Positions 40,408 to 49,203 of a DNA stretch of 64,000 nt are shown here, piece after piece. Location of the stretch: NCBI GenBank assembly GCA_041394265.1, contig JAWKIO010000005.1, positions 2,604,001-2,668,000 on the forward strand. Reading direction: 5' to 3'. The notes under the pieces are model-generated. The model made no database searches and was not told the DNA's origin. It saw only the letters and a list, made by a program, of their open reading frames with translations. This DNA comes from Acidimicrobiales bacterium (GTDB lineage Bacteria > Actinomycetota > Acidimicrobiia > Acidimicrobiales > SZUA-35). How positions within the stretch are numbered: the first letter of the stretch is position 1; each line of letters begins with the position of its first letter. The position numbers and the translations under genes were made by a program.

Positions 40408-41693
40408 ACGGTGTGCGGACCGGGAGCACCTACGAGCGGTTGCGACGGGCGACCTTGGACCAGATGGCCCGACGCGGGCTCGACGTTGCCGACTCGGCAG
40501 CGGTGTTGGGCCTGATCCGCGGAGTCGTCGCCGACTACGAAGCGTCGGCTTCCGCGGGGAGTGTTGGGCGCCCATTGGGCGACCCGTCGGCGATGGTGGA
40601 TCGGTTGGCGCGCTCGGTCTTCGAGTTCGGTCCGCTGACCCCGTTCCTCGACGGGTCCCTCCGCTACGAGGAGTTGATCATCCACGGCGAAGAGGTGTCG
40701 TACGTCGACGACGCCGGCCGCCTGATCGCGCACTCCGAGCCGGTGAGCGAGGAAGAAGTGGCGCACGTGGTCGCAAAGCTCTTGGCGTCGGTCGGGGCGA
40801 CGGCGGATGAGTTGCATCCGGTGGTGCAAACCCAGATTCTCGGCGGCTCGGCGCGATTGGGTGTGGTGTTGCCGCCGATTGCCGAGCGGATCGATGTGAC
40901 GATCCGGCGGTACCTGACTCGTCGCGAGACCCTGGCCGAGCTGGTGGAGTGGGAGTCGCTGACGAAGGTTGCGGCGTCGTTCCTGTCGGTGCTGCTGGCC
41001 GTGCCAACCGGGGTGATCGTGACGGGGCAGCCGGGCAGTGGGAAGACGACGTTGTTGAACGCGATGCTGCGCTCGGCGCCGTCGACTCGCCGGGTGATCG
41101 TGTGCGAGGACACGCCGGAGTTGTCGACCGATCACTTGCACGCGGCGCGTTGGCGTACTCGGACGGCGGGGCCGGAGGGTGTGGGCGAAGTGTCGTTGCG
41201 CGATTTGGTGCGCATGTCGTTGGGAATGCGGCCGGATCTGGTGGTGATCGGTGAGACCAGGGGTGGTGAGGCGTACGAGCTCACGAGGGCCGGCAACGCC
41301 GGCTGTGGCATGTTGTCGACGATCCATGCGAACGGCGCACGGCAAGGCCTGATGGCGCTGATCTCGACGGCGACGATGTCGGGCACCAACGTGACGGCCG
41401 AGCAGATGCGCCATGTGTTCAGCTCGATCGTCGATGTGGTCGTGCACACCTCACGAGAAGGTGGGCCGAGCGGTCGTCGACAGATCGCCGAGATCGTTGC
41501 GGTCCCCGCCATGCAGGCCACCGAACACGACATCACGGTCGAGCCGATCTTCACCCGATCGGGCAGTGAGAGTCCCTTGGTCTGGACCGGCGCCCCGCTG
41601 CCCGACGACCTGGCCAACCGGATCGACCGGGGTCTGCGGCATCGAGGCTTTCGAGTCGAGGACGTGCTCGAGGGACGGGTGGATCTCCTATGA
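40404..41693 (+). CDS. cpaF: Tad pilus assembly ATPase (CpaF/TadA)
   Basis: A 429-residue cytoplasmic secretion ATPase that powers pilus extension (and, in some Tad systems, retraction). The N-terminal domain (FGPLTPFLDGSLRYEELIIHG) precedes Walker A VTGQPGSGKTTLLNAML; the Asp box VIVCEDTPEL, Walker B PDLVVIGETRGGEAYELTRAGNAG and the His box MLSTIHANGARQGL follow in the usual order. GTG start overlaps tadZ by 4 nt and the stop overlaps tadB by 4 nt, so translation is coupled. Confidence 0.93.
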   Translation: MNGVRTGSTYERLRRATLDQMARRGLDVADSAAVLGLIRGVVADYEASASAGSVGRPLGDPSAMVDRLARSVFEFGPLTPFLDGSLRYEELIIHGEEVSYVDDAGRLIAHSEPVSEEEVAHVVAKLLASVGATADELHPVVQTQILGGSARLGVVLPPIAERIDVTIRRYLTRRETLAELVEWESLTKVAASFLSVLLAVPTGVIVTGQPGSGKTTLLNAMLRSAPSTRRVIVCEDTPELSTDHLHAARWRTRTAGPEGVGEVSLRDLVRMSLGMRPDLVVIGETRGGEAYELTRAGNAGCGMLSTIHANGARQGLMALISTATMSGTNVTAEQMRHVFSSIVDVVVHTSREGGPSGRRQIAEIVAVPAMQATEHDITVEPIFTRSGSESPLVWTGAPLPDDLANRIDRGLRHRGFRVEDVLEGRVDLL

Positions 41694-42574
41694 CGCTTGC
41701 CGCTGCGCTCTCCGCCGCCATCCTCGTCTACCTCGTGGTCGGACTGCTCGTGGGTGTCCGTCCCGAGTGGGAGTCCCGCCGAGTCTCGGCGCCGAGTCGC
41801 GCCGAGCGTTTGGCGACGTGGCTCGAACAGGCGGATGCTCATATCACCCGTCGGTCACTGGGCCTCGTGGTCATGATGAGCGCCGCAGTACCCGCAGCGA
41901 TGGTGCTGGTGTCCACCGGTGTTGCCTCTCTGGGCCTGATGGTGGGCCTGCTGGGAGCGTGTGCGCCGATCGTGGTGCTCGACCGTCGGCGAGTTGCCAA
42001 CCGTCGGGTTCGACGTGCGGCTTGGCCCGACGCCCTGCGTGATCTCGCCACTCGCCTTCGCTCCGGTGCCAGCATGCACGCGGCGTTGACCGAACTGGGT
42101 CGACTCGGCCCGGCACCGCTGCGACCATCGTTCGCTCGGTACGAGACCCTGGCCGCTGCGCTCGACCATCGGGTGGCGTTGGAGACCATCGGCAACGAAC
42201 TCGCCGATCCTCTGACCGATCGGATCGTCGAGGTGCTTCTCGTCGCCTTCGATCAGGGCAGCCGAGTCGTGGTCGACGTCCTCGAGGAGTTGGCCGCTTC
42301 GACGGTGCGAGATCTGGCGTTGACGACGGACATCGAGACGGCGCAGCTCGAAACCAAGCTCGAAGCTCGGAGTGCTGCCGTTCTCCCGTTCGTGGTGCTC
42401 GGCCTGTTGTGTCTCGGATCCGAGGGCTACCGCAACTTCTACGCCTCCGGGCGAGGAACGCTCGTCATCGTCTTCGGCTTCGTCATGTCGCTGGTCGGTG
42501 TCGTTCTCGTGGACCGGTTGGGCCGAATCGAGGTTGAACCCCGCATCCTGCGAGCGGGTGGAGGGCAACGATGA
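41690..42574 (+). CDS. tadB: Type II secretion F-domain protein TadB-like
   Basis: A 294-residue polytopic membrane protein, one of two inner-membrane platform proteins of the Tad machine. Hydrophobic helices are at the N-terminus (LSAAILVYLVVGLLVGV), about 58-78 and 85-100, and twice at the C-terminus (AVLPFVVLGLLCLGSEGY, LVIVFGFVMSLVGVVLV), with the cytoplasmic F domain between (DALRDLATRLRSGASMHAALTELGRLGP). ATGA overlaps on both sides couple it to cpaF and tadC. Order relative to the ATPase and pilin supports the TadB assignment. Confidence 0.85.
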   Translation: MTLAAALSAAILVYLVVGLLVGVRPEWESRRVSAPSRAERLATWLEQADAHITRRSLGLVVMMSAAVPAAMVLVSTGVASLGLMVGLLGACAPIVVLDRRRVANRRVRRAAWPDALRDLATRLRSGASMHAALTELGRLGPAPLRPSFARYETLAAALDHRVALETIGNELADPLTDRIVEVLLVAFDQGSRVVVDVLEELAASTVRDLALTTDIETAQLETKLEARSAAVLPFVVLGLLCLGSEGYRNFYASGRGTLVIVFGFVMSLVGVVLVDRLGRIEVEPRILRAGGGQR

Positions 42575-43512
42575 CTGGCCTCGTCCTGCTGGCGGCCGCA
42601 GCGAGCGCATCGTTCGTGATGTTGGCGGTGTCGAGCGTCGTCGCACCCAGGCGCAGGCTGGCTCCTCGACTCGAGGCGTACTCGGCCTACGGTCGCTCTC
42701 GGCTGGGAACGGGCGCCGGTGCGCCGGCGGTGCGCCGGCTGGTCATCGACGACGATCGTTCGGCGCTTTGCAGTGTGTTCGGCCCGACGGTTGCCGAGGC
42801 CGCCGCCCGGCTCAGCAAGCTCGTCGACGCCGCCGATGCCGATGAGTTGGCGCAGCGCCTTCGCCAGTCGGGCAAGGACGATCCCGATGTCGCGCAGTAC
42901 CGGATACGGCAGCTGGCGACGGCGGTCGCCGGTTGTGCGGTGGGTGCGGTCTCCGGAGCGGCGATCTTCGGGGTCGGGTCCGGATCGTTGGCCATGTTCG
43001 TCTGCTTCGCGGTTGCCGGGTTGTCGATGCACCGAGGCTCACTCGATCGGGCGATCAGCGAGCGCAGCGCCAGGATGCGTACCGAAGTGCCGGTGATCGC
43101 CCAACTCCTTGCCGTCCATCTCCGCACCGGCCATGGACCCGTCGAGTCACTCCGGGCCGTGGTCCGTCGCAGCATCGGACCGGTGGCCGATGACTGCCGG
43201 GCAGCGCTCGGGCTGATCGCCGGGGGAACGTCACCACAGGCCGCCTTCGAGCGACTCGCCGACGAGAGTGCCGAACCGACGGCAACCCGGCTGTATCGAC
43301 TCCTCGCGTCATCGATCCGGGTGGGTGGCGACATCGTCGATCCCCTTCTCGCCGTTGCGAGCGAGGTTCGTGCCCAGCAGCGAGAAGAGTTGGCCCGTCG
43401 CTCCGTGAAGCGGCGAACGGCCATGGTTGTGCCGTTGCTGGTTCTGGTCGCACCCGTGATGACGCTGTTCGTCGGTGCCGCGCTGCCATCCCTCGTGTTC
43501 GGCAACCCATGA
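42571..43512 (+). CDS. tadC: Type II secretion F-domain protein TadC-like
   Basis: A 313-residue membrane protein, the second platform protein of the Tad locus. N-terminal helix VLLAAAASASFVMLAVSSVV, a central helical pair (about 110-155) and a C-terminal helix (TAMVVPLLVLVAPVMTLFVGAALPSLVF) flank a cytoplasmic F domain with VPVIAQLLAVHLRTGHGPVESLRAVVRRS and SPQAAFERLADES. It starts in the tadB stop (ATGA) and is followed after 56 nt by the pilin gene, the only real gap in the operon. Confidence 0.85.
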   Translation: MTGLVLLAAAASASFVMLAVSSVVAPRRRLAPRLEAYSAYGRSRLGTGAGAPAVRRLVIDDDRSALCSVFGPTVAEAAARLSKLVDAADADELAQRLRQSGKDDPDVAQYRIRQLATAVAGCAVGAVSGAAIFGVGSGSLAMFVCFAVAGLSMHRGSLDRAISERSARMRTEVPVIAQLLAVHLRTGHGPVESLRAVVRRSIGPVADDCRAALGLIAGGTSPQAAFERLADESAEPTATRLYRLLASSIRVGGDIVDPLLAVASEVRAQQREELARRSVKRRTAMVVPLLVLVAPVMTLFVGAALPSLVFGNP

Positions 43513-43568
43513 GTCGGGTGCCATCTCACCCACGGCACACCTTCACCTCTCAAGCAAAGGAAGACACC

Positions 43569-43763
43569 ATGTTCATGACCAAAGCTCTCATCGACCTGCG
43601 CGAGCGCTCGTCGGCACCGCGAGCGACCGAGCGCGGCTCGGCCGTCGTCGAATGGCTGGGCATCAGCGCCCTGTCGATCGGCATGCTCGTCGGGATCTTC
43701 GCTGCGCTGGAACAGGTCGGCCTCAGTGTGGTCGAGGCCATTCGCGGTTCGCTCGGTGTCTGA
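43569..43763 (+). CDS. Flp-type pilin
   Basis: A 64-residue type IVb prepilin. Charged leader ends ERG, followed by SAVVEWLGISALSIGMLVGIFAALEQVGL: Gly before the cut site, Glu at +5 and a 20-residue hydrophobic helix, the classic prepilin peptidase substrate. It has a strong ribosome-binding site (AAAGGAAG, about 5 nt upstream) and the only sizeable leader in the operon (56 nt), fitting high expression of the major pilin. A Met two codons later is possible. No prepilin peptidase gene (TadV/CpaA) is in the window. Confidence 0.85.
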   Translation: MFMTKALIDLRERSSAPRATERGSAVVEWLGISALSIGMLVGIFAALEQVGLSVVEAIRGSLGV

Positions 43764-44220
43764 GGAGGGCGGCGGGCGAGCACGCGCCAATGGGCGGGGC
43801 GGCGGGCGAGCACGCGCCAATGAGCACGGCGGCGGGCGGGCACGCGCCGATGAGCACGGCACCATCGCGCTGCCGGCGGTGATCTCGATCGCCATCCTGC
43901 TGCTGGCGTTCGTGCTCGCAACACAGTTCGCCGTTTGGCTGTACGCCAAGGGTGCGCTGAGGTCGGCGGTGCAGTCGGCGGCTCGCGCTGCGGCACCGCT
44001 CGACGCGCCCGTCGAGGCATGTGGGCGAGCGTTCGAACTCGCCCGCTCGTCGCTCCTCGATGGCGACGTGGGTGCAGGCGTCGGAGGCGTGCGCTGCGAT
44101 CGGGGGCCAACGCTCGTCACGGTCGAAGTCGATGCCCACTTCGATGCCTGGCTGCCGATCACGCCCGGCTGGCACACCACGGTGCGCGCCGTCGCCGTGC
44201 GTGAAGTCGAGCCGGCATGA
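43756..44220 (+). CDS. TadE-like pseudopilin with triplicated N-terminal decapeptide
   Basis: A 154-residue Tad-locus membrane protein. The cytoplasmic N-terminus is three copies of a ten-residue unit (GGGRARANEH-like), followed by GTIALPAVISIAILLLAFVLATQFAVWLYAKGALRSAVQSAARAAA, the TadE-type helix and alanine-rich amphipathic stretch. The residue at +5 after Gly is Pro instead of Glu. GTG at 43756 overlaps the pilin stop by 8 nt and is chosen over GTG at 43726. Two cysteines (EACGRAF, GVRCDRG) could form a disulfide outside. It probably joins the two TadE/TadG-like neighbours in priming the pilus. Confidence 0.72.
   Translation: MSEEGGGRARANGRGGGRARANEHGGGRARADEHGTIALPAVISIAILLLAFVLATQFAVWLYAKGALRSAVQSAARAAAPLDAPVEACGRAFELARSSLLDGDVGAGVGGVRCDRGPTLVTVEVDAHFDAWLPITPGWHTTVRAVAVREVEPA
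43771..43860 (+). repeat. Three-copy 30-bp in-frame tandem repeat
   Basis: Units start at 43771, 43801 and 43831, each 30 bp; the shared word is GGGCGAGCACGCGCCAATGA with a few substitutions. Each unit encodes ten residues (GGRARANEHG-like) directly before the likely prepilin-cleavage Gly of the TadE-like protein. In-frame expansion means copy number could vary without breaking the gene. Confidence 0.93.
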
Positions 44221-44666
44221 TGGCGGGCCATCAAACCAACGCTCGGCGGCGTCGGCGAACCGTCCGAGCCAGATCACACGAGCGAGGCAGCGCGGTGCTC
44301 GAGCTCCCATTCGTGTTGGGTTTGATCGTGCTCCCCTTTGCCGTTCTCGTACTCCAGCTTCCGACCTGGGTCGAGCACCAGTTGGCAGCCACCGACGCAG
44401 CGGCCGAGGTCGCCCGTGCGGTCACGGTGTCGGAGTCAAACGTCGAGGTAGGCGATCTTGTCGCCGCGATCGAAGCGTCTCACGGCTTGGCGCCGGGTTC
44501 GCTGCGTGTCCGTCAGGTGGACGGCCGGCCGGGTGAGCCCGTGACCGCACGAGTCACGGTCGACGTCCCGGCGCTGACGGTGCCGGGCTTCGGCGTGGTC
44601 GCGCGACATCCGTGGACGGCGACCCATGTGGAGCGTCGCCCCGATTTCGCCTCGGTCGAGCCATGA
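44217..44666 (+). CDS. TadE-family pseudopilin
   Basis: A 149-residue TadE-like protein. A basic leader (RRRRRTVRARSHERG) ends at Gly, followed by SAVLELPFVLGLIVLPFAVLVLQL with Glu at +5, a full prepilin-peptidase motif. The outer part contains VEHQLAATDAAAEVARAVTV and a beta-rich end. TadE proteins are minor pseudopilins needed for Flp assembly. It overlaps both neighbours by 4 nt (ATGA). Confidence 0.82.
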   Translation: MMAGHQTNARRRRRTVRARSHERGSAVLELPFVLGLIVLPFAVLVLQLPTWVEHQLAATDAAAEVARAVTVSESNVEVGDLVAAIEASHGLAPGSLRVRQVDGRPGEPVTARVTVDVPALTVPGFGVVARHPWTATHVERRPDFASVEP

Positions 44667-45109
44667 GTGAGCGATCCCGCCGATGGACCGAAAAGCCCGA
44701 GTGTGGCCAGGTGACGCTGTTCGGGGTCGGCGTGGTCATGATGCTGCTGGTCGTGGGAGGCGTCAGCCTGGACCTGTGGCGAGTCGTTGCCCAACACCGT
44801 GCGCTATCGGAGGTTGCCGATGCCGCTGCCGCCGCCGGCTCGAACGGCATCGACATCGCTCACTACCGGAGCAGCGGCGACCTGGCCCTCGATCCGGTGC
44901 TGGCGACGTCGTACGTCGAGTGGAGCGTGTCGACACAGGACCGACCGTCGTCGTTCCGGTCGGCCCGGGTGACACGCGTCGAACCCGGCCGCATCACGGT
45001 GTCGGTGTCGGGCCGGGTCGACTTCTCGCTGCTCTCGCTGGTCGCGCCCGGCGACGGTGTCGACATCGAGGTCGAGGCGTCGGCGGGTCCCCGCCGAAGC
45101 GGGGGGTGA
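44663..45109 (+). CDS. TadE/G-like pilus-assembly protein
   Basis: A 148-residue member of the actinobacterial TadE/G-like group. ECGQVTLFGVGVVMMLLVVGGVSLDLWRVVAQHRALSEVADAAAAAGSNGID is the diagnostic N-terminal helix and alanine-rich stretch of TadG-type proteins. The vWA-like domain of long TadG is absent, as usual in Actinomycetota. It is the last gene of the operon, coupled to tadE by ATGA. The strand switches 130 bp later. Confidence 0.78.
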   Translation: MSERSRRWTEKPECGQVTLFGVGVVMMLLVVGGVSLDLWRVVAQHRALSEVADAAAAAGSNGIDIAHYRSSGDLALDPVLATSYVEWSVSTQDRPSSFRSARVTRVEPGRITVSVSGRVDFSLLSLVAPGDGVDIEVEASAGPRRSGG

Positions 45110-45239
45110 GGCTGATGAGGTGCGCGGAGAGGGCGACGAAGGAGCCCTTGACGTGGACCGACCCAGAAGCCCAGCCTGGTTGTTTCGCCGACGAAGGAGG
45201 CGAATCGCAGTGCAACGTCTCGCCTCTCCGCGCTGCCGC

Positions 45240-46931
45240 TTAGGCCCCGTAGGCGTACCGGGTCGTGAACTCGGTGGCAGCGGCGACGTTGTAGACCACT
45301 TCGGTGCGGCTGACGCCGTTGCCGATCTGGCCGAGCCAGTAGGCGACGCCCGCAGGATCCGGCTCACGCTCGAAGACGTTGCGGTAGAGAACCTCGAGGA
45401 AGACCTGATCGTTCACGTTCGAGCCATACCGGTTCCGGTACTCGGTCGAGTTGGTGAAGCCGTCGACCATGTCGGCGAGCGTGGTTCCGTTGCGGGTCTG
45501 GGCGATCCAGTACTGGGCGCCGGCAACATCCGGCTCACGGCCGAGGAAGGCACGGTAGAGGCGGAGGGTGACGGCATCGCTGGTCCGGTAGTCATCGGCC
45601 TGGACCAGGGCGGCGATCGTCGAGGCGGCGCCGACGGAACCGGGTGCCTTGTTCGCCCCGGTCTGGGCGTGCTGGGCGTCGGCCCAGGCGACGGCGGCAG
45701 CGATGTCGAGCGAGCCGTGACCGGTGTGGGCATCCCATCCGGCGCCGTTGATGTCACGGGTCGAGCCGACCAGCGCCGCCCGGATGTCGGACGCAGTGGC
45801 GCTGGGAACGATCGACCGGAGAAGGGCTGCGGCTGCCGCGACCTGCGGGGCCGAGAACGAGGTGCCCTTGCCCAGGACGTAATTGCCGCCGGTGCCGAGG
45901 GTGGCGACCGACTCGCCGGGAGCCGAGATCTCGACCCACGAACCATTCGAGGCCCACGTGGTCGGAGCGTCGTTCTGGTAGGCGCCAACGCCGAGCACAC
46001 CGGGGAGGGCGGCGGGATAGATGGTCGGGTTGCCGGCAGCGCCGTTGTTGCCGGCCGAAGCTACGACGAGGACGTCGTGGTCGTTGGCGTAGTTGACCGC
46101 GGCTTCGGTCACCGAGGAGTGGTTGCCGCCGAGCGAGAGGTTGATCACGTCTGCGCCGTGGTCGGTGGCCCAGATGATGCCCTCGGCCACGTCACCGAAC
46201 GAGCAACCGTCGGTCTTGCAGACCCGGATCGGCATGACTCGAATCCCCTCGACGGTGGCGTCGATGCCGATGCCGTTGTTCGACACCGCCGTCATGGAGC
46301 CGGCAACCATGGTGCCGTGATCCGTCACGGCGCTGGTGTTGGCGTTCTCGTCGACCGTGTTGTAGCCGGGGACCATTGGCGGCAGATCGGGGTGCGCCTC
46401 CACGCCGGAGTCGAGCACGGCGACCACCGCTCCGTTGGCCGAGCGACCGGACAGTGAGCGGATCGAACCGAGGTGGGTCTGGAGGTGGCCGTAGGGAGCG
46501 CCGGTGCCGGTCAGGTAGGAGGCCCCGTCGACTTCGGCCGCCACGACGCCGTCGAGAGCGAAGAGGGTCGAGCTGAGCTGCTCGGGTAGCGGTGACTCGA
46601 GTTCGATCACCTGGGGGCCGTCGGGGGTGTTGACCAGGGCGACCACGTTGGTGTCGACCTTGGTCGTCGCCGCTCCGAGGGCGTTGGCGTAGCTGACGCC
46701 GAGACGGTCACCGCCGGTGATGAGGCCGCCGAGGGACTCGAGCTCACTGAAGTCGAAGATCCCGTCGACCGCAGCCTGCGTGGGGGCGGCAGCGGCAGCG
46801 GCCGCTGGCGAGGCGAGCATCGGCACGATCGTGGCGACGGCGGCGAGTGCGGCGAGTGGGTGTCGGATCGAGCGCCCTTCCGTGGCTGCCCGATCGTTGA
46901 GAGATTTGGTCGCGTTGAAGCTGAACGTCAT
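45240..46931 (-). CDS. Secreted subtilisin-like S8 peptidase with two DUF4214 repeats
   Basis: A 563-residue exported serine protease. The N-terminus carries a long signal peptide ending in an Ala-rich run (about 1-49), then an inhibitor-like propeptide. Catalytic residues are clear: Asp174 (AVLDSGVEAHPDL), His205 (DHGTMVAGSM), Asn295 (ASAGNNG) and Ser358 (GTSFSAPQVAAAAALL). The C-terminus holds two DUF4214 units (LRLYRAFLGREPDVAGAQYWI and FLEVLYRNVFEREPDPAGVAYWL), linked to surface or S-layer-type attachment. ATG at 46931 is chosen for the signal peptide. It converges on the Tad operon and could process surface proteins, which is inference. Confidence 0.92.
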   Translation of the reverse strand: MTFSFNATKSLNDRAATEGRSIRHPLAALAAVATIVPMLASPAAAAAAAPTQAAVDGIFDFSELESLGGLITGGDRLGVSYANALGAATTKVDTNVVALVNTPDGPQVIELESPLPEQLSSTLFALDGVVAAEVDGASYLTGTGAPYGHLQTHLGSIRSLSGRSANGAVVAVLDSGVEAHPDLPPMVPGYNTVDENANTSAVTDHGTMVAGSMTAVSNNGIGIDATVEGIRVMPIRVCKTDGCSFGDVAEGIIWATDHGADVINLSLGGNHSSVTEAAVNYANDHDVLVVASAGNNGAAGNPTIYPAALPGVLGVGAYQNDAPTTWASNGSWVEISAPGESVATLGTGGNYVLGKGTSFSAPQVAAAAALLRSIVPSATASDIRAALVGSTRDINGAGWDAHTGHGSLDIAAAVAWADAQHAQTGANKAPGSVGAASTIAALVQADDYRTSDAVTLRLYRAFLGREPDVAGAQYWIAQTRNGTTLADMVDGFTNSTEYRNRYGSNVNDQVFLEVLYRNVFEREPDPAGVAYWLGQIGNGVSRTEVVYNVAAATEFTTRYAYGA

Positions 46932-47072
46932 GCTCGGTAACCCTTGGGTTCCGAAGGTGGCCCTGCACCATCCTTGGTGATTGGTGTAACGACATGGACA
47001 AGCAGCGACCTTGAGGGTTTTCGCCCAAGCAGGGCCGAACGACTCAGCCCGACCATCGACCGACCATTCGAC

Positions 47073-47102
47073 GGTCATTGGTATGTTGACCATCAGTCCA
47101 AT
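47073..47102. promoter_or_regulatory. Candidate MocR operator region
   Basis: GGTCA (47073-47077) and TGACC (47087-47091) form one inverted repeat, and ATTGG (47077-47081) and CCAAT (47098-47102) an overlapping one, 49 bp before the MocR start. MocR/PdxR-type regulators often bind short repeats in their own divergent promoter. The repeats are short and could be chance. Confidence 0.3.
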
Positions 47103-47150
47103 ACTCGCCCTCGGCGAGGCGGGCGAGCATCGTGGCTGGTAGGAGGGCAG

Positions 47151-48506
47151 ATGGACGCATCACAGTTGGCGCAGCTCGTGGTCGGTTGGCAGGCGAGTGG
47201 GGCGGGAGGGCTGAGCCAGCGGCTCACGCTGGCCTTGCGTCACGTGCTGGCGACCGGCGTGCTCGCCGATGGCCAGCGCTTGCCGACCGAGCGTGCGTTG
47301 GCCGTCGCGCTCGACGTCAGTCGGCCAACGGTGTCGGCGGCGATCGCCGAACTCCGGTCGCTCGGCCTGGTCGAGTCGCGACAGGGGAGCGGCACGATCG
47401 TGACGCCACGGACCGGATCGTCCTCGGCCATCGATCTGGCGAGCGCCGCGCCCTTCGACGCGTCGCATCTGGGCAGCCTGACGCTCGATACGGCGAATCT
47501 GCTGGCGGTGTCGCCTCCCAGTGGCGTCGGTCCCGATGGCATCACCGTCGGGCTCGAAGCGCTTCGAGAGCACATCGCCCGGCGGCATCGCCGATCCGGA
47601 CGGCCCGCCGACGCGGTGAACGTCCTCGTGACCTCGGGTGCGCATCAGGCCCTGGCCATGGTCATCGCCCTGCGCGTGCCGGTCGGCGGGCTCGTCCTGA
47701 TCGAGGAACTCACCTACGACGGACTCCGGCCACTCGTCGAGTCGCTCGGCGTGGGGTTCGCAACGGTTCGCCGGGACCATCTCGGCGTCGATCCTTCACA
47801 CCTCGACACCCTGATCAATGAACGTCGCCCCGATCTCGTCGTCCTGCTCGGCGGCGTGCACAGTCCGACCGGTGTGGTCTCGCCGGCGGAACGTGTCGAG
47901 CAAGTGGCGGCGGTGCTCGACCATCACGCCATGGTCGTGTTGGTCGACGGCGCCGGTGACGACCTCGCGTTCCAGCCACCGATCCACCATCTCGGAGCGA
48001 GTTGTGAGGTGGCCGAGGTGATCTCGGTCGGCACGCTGTCGAAGTCGGCCTGGTCGGGGATGCAACTCGGTTGGATCGTCACCTCGGAGGCGAGCGTGGC
48101 CCAGCTCGCTCGCTACCGGGCCACCGCCCTCGACCATGGCCCGTCCATCGCCGCACAGCTCCTCGCCGGCCAGTTGCTCCAGCGCTTCGACGACCTTCTC
48201 GATGCGAGGCGAGCGACCCTGTTCGACGCCGCTCGCCAGTTCGAGGTCTGGTTCGCCGAAGCACTTCCCGAGTGGCAGGTGCACACTCCCGATGGTGGTC
48301 TGACCGTGTGGTCGGCGCTGCCAGGTGACGACGCCTCGGGTTTCGTGGCCGCGCTGGCTGCCGGTGGCGTGTCGGTTCGTGCCGGTGCGTCGTCACGTCC
48401 GGACGGGCAGCCGGATCCTCACCTTCGGCTGTGTTTCGACCGTCCGCCGGCGTTGCTCGACGAAGCACTCGACCGCATCGTCGAGGTGTGGAACGCCCGG
48501 CGCTGA
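47151..48506 (+). CDS. MocR/PdxR-like regulator (GntR HTH fused to aminotransferase domain)
   Basis: A 451-residue fusion regulator. The N-terminal winged helix (LRHVLATGVLADGQRLPTERALAVALDVSRPTVSAAIAELRSLGLVESRQGSG, about 28-81) is a GntR domain. The rest is a fold-type I aminotransferase with PLP Lys298 (GTLSKSAWSGMQLGW) and Asp266 (VLVDGAGDD). Such proteins sense PLP or amino-compound external aldimines and control vitamin B6 or amino-acid genes. ATG at 47151 has AGGAGG 5 nt upstream. The divergent target would be the S8 peptidase, which is unusual for this family; it may act elsewhere. Confidence 0.88.
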   Translation: MDASQLAQLVVGWQASGAGGLSQRLTLALRHVLATGVLADGQRLPTERALAVALDVSRPTVSAAIAELRSLGLVESRQGSGTIVTPRTGSSSAIDLASAAPFDASHLGSLTLDTANLLAVSPPSGVGPDGITVGLEALREHIARRHRRSGRPADAVNVLVTSGAHQALAMVIALRVPVGGLVLIEELTYDGLRPLVESLGVGFATVRRDHLGVDPSHLDTLINERRPDLVVLLGGVHSPTGVVSPAERVEQVAAVLDHHAMVVLVDGAGDDLAFQPPIHHLGASCEVAEVISVGTLSKSAWSGMQLGWIVTSEASVAQLARYRATALDHGPSIAAQLLAGQLLQRFDDLLDARRATLFDAARQFEVWFAEALPEWQVHTPDGGLTVWSALPGDDASGFVAALAAGGVSVRAGASSRPDGQPDPHLRLCFDRPPALLDEALDRIVEVWNARR

Positions 48507-48534
48507 GTCGCCACCGAGGAGCGGCGCAGCCCGG

Positions 48535-49152
48535 TCAGGCCGGTCGGACGATCTCGAAGAGGTGCTCGGTCGTGCTGTACCAGTTGCCGGCGTGTCGTCC
48601 GACCGCCGCCAGCTTGGCCTGGTCGACTCGCGTTCCGTCGAGCAGGTCGTTGTCGACCCAGAACGCCACGACCTCGCCGACGAAGAGCCAGTTCCCGCCA
48701 CCCTCGGCACCGATGTGCATGTCATTGACCAGCCGGCACTCGAGCTGCGCCTTGGCCTCGCCCACCCGTTTCGGGGCGATGAAGGCCGAGTCGAGTGGGG
48801 TCAGGCCGGCGTGTTCGAACTCGTCGACCGATGCGGGGAGGCTGGCCGAGCTGGCGTTCATGGCCTCGACCGTGGTGTCGGTGACGATGTTGACCGTGAA
48901 CTCACGGGTCGACTTCACATTGTCGGCGGTGTCTTTGCGGACGCCGTCGCCGTAGCCAGCGGAGAACACGACCATCGGAGGATTGCCCGAGACGGCGTTG
49001 AAGAACGAGTAGGGCGCCAGGTTGTGCACGCCGTCGGCCGACACCGAGCCGATCCACCCGATGGGGCGGGGCACCACGAGTCCGGTCAGCAGCTTGTAGG
49101 GGTCGGCTCCCTGCAGCTCGGCGACGTCGAATCGGGTCTTGTCTTCCTGCAT
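48535..49152 (-). CDS. Flavin reductase-like FMN-binding protein
   Basis: A 205-residue flavin reductase-domain protein. LLTGLVVPRPIGWIGSVSADGVHNLAPYSFFNAVSGNPPMVVFSAG is the FMN-binding start, and FTVNIVTD with MNASSASLP follows. Members bind FMN and reduce flavin with NAD(P)H or serve partner monooxygenases. ATG at 49152 is preferred over ATG at 49185. It converges on the MocR regulator and lies 51 bp after the SCO1664-like gene on the same strand, so it may be read with that trio, but the gap is larger than within it. Confidence 0.85.
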   Translation of the reverse strand: MQEDKTRFDVAELQGADPYKLLTGLVVPRPIGWIGSVSADGVHNLAPYSFFNAVSGNPPMVVFSAGYGDGVRKDTADNVKSTREFTVNIVTDTTVEAMNASSASLPASVDEFEHAGLTPLDSAFIAPKRVGEAKAQLECRLVNDMHIGAEGGGNWLFVGEVVAFWVDNDLLDGTRVDQAKLAAVGRHAGNWYSTTEHLFEIVRPA

Positions 49153-49203
49153 GCGTTGGAGCGTAGACCACGCGGTCAGATCCACCTCGGGAGCATGGTG
49201 GGG

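Noticed and set aside
45115..45243. 42-residue open frame after the Tad locus
   Set aside because: No recognisable family and no good ribosome-binding site; it overlaps the end of the S8 gene. The only notable thing in the 130-bp gap is GCGGAGAGG at about 45126 facing CCTCTCCGC near 45222, too distant to call a terminator.
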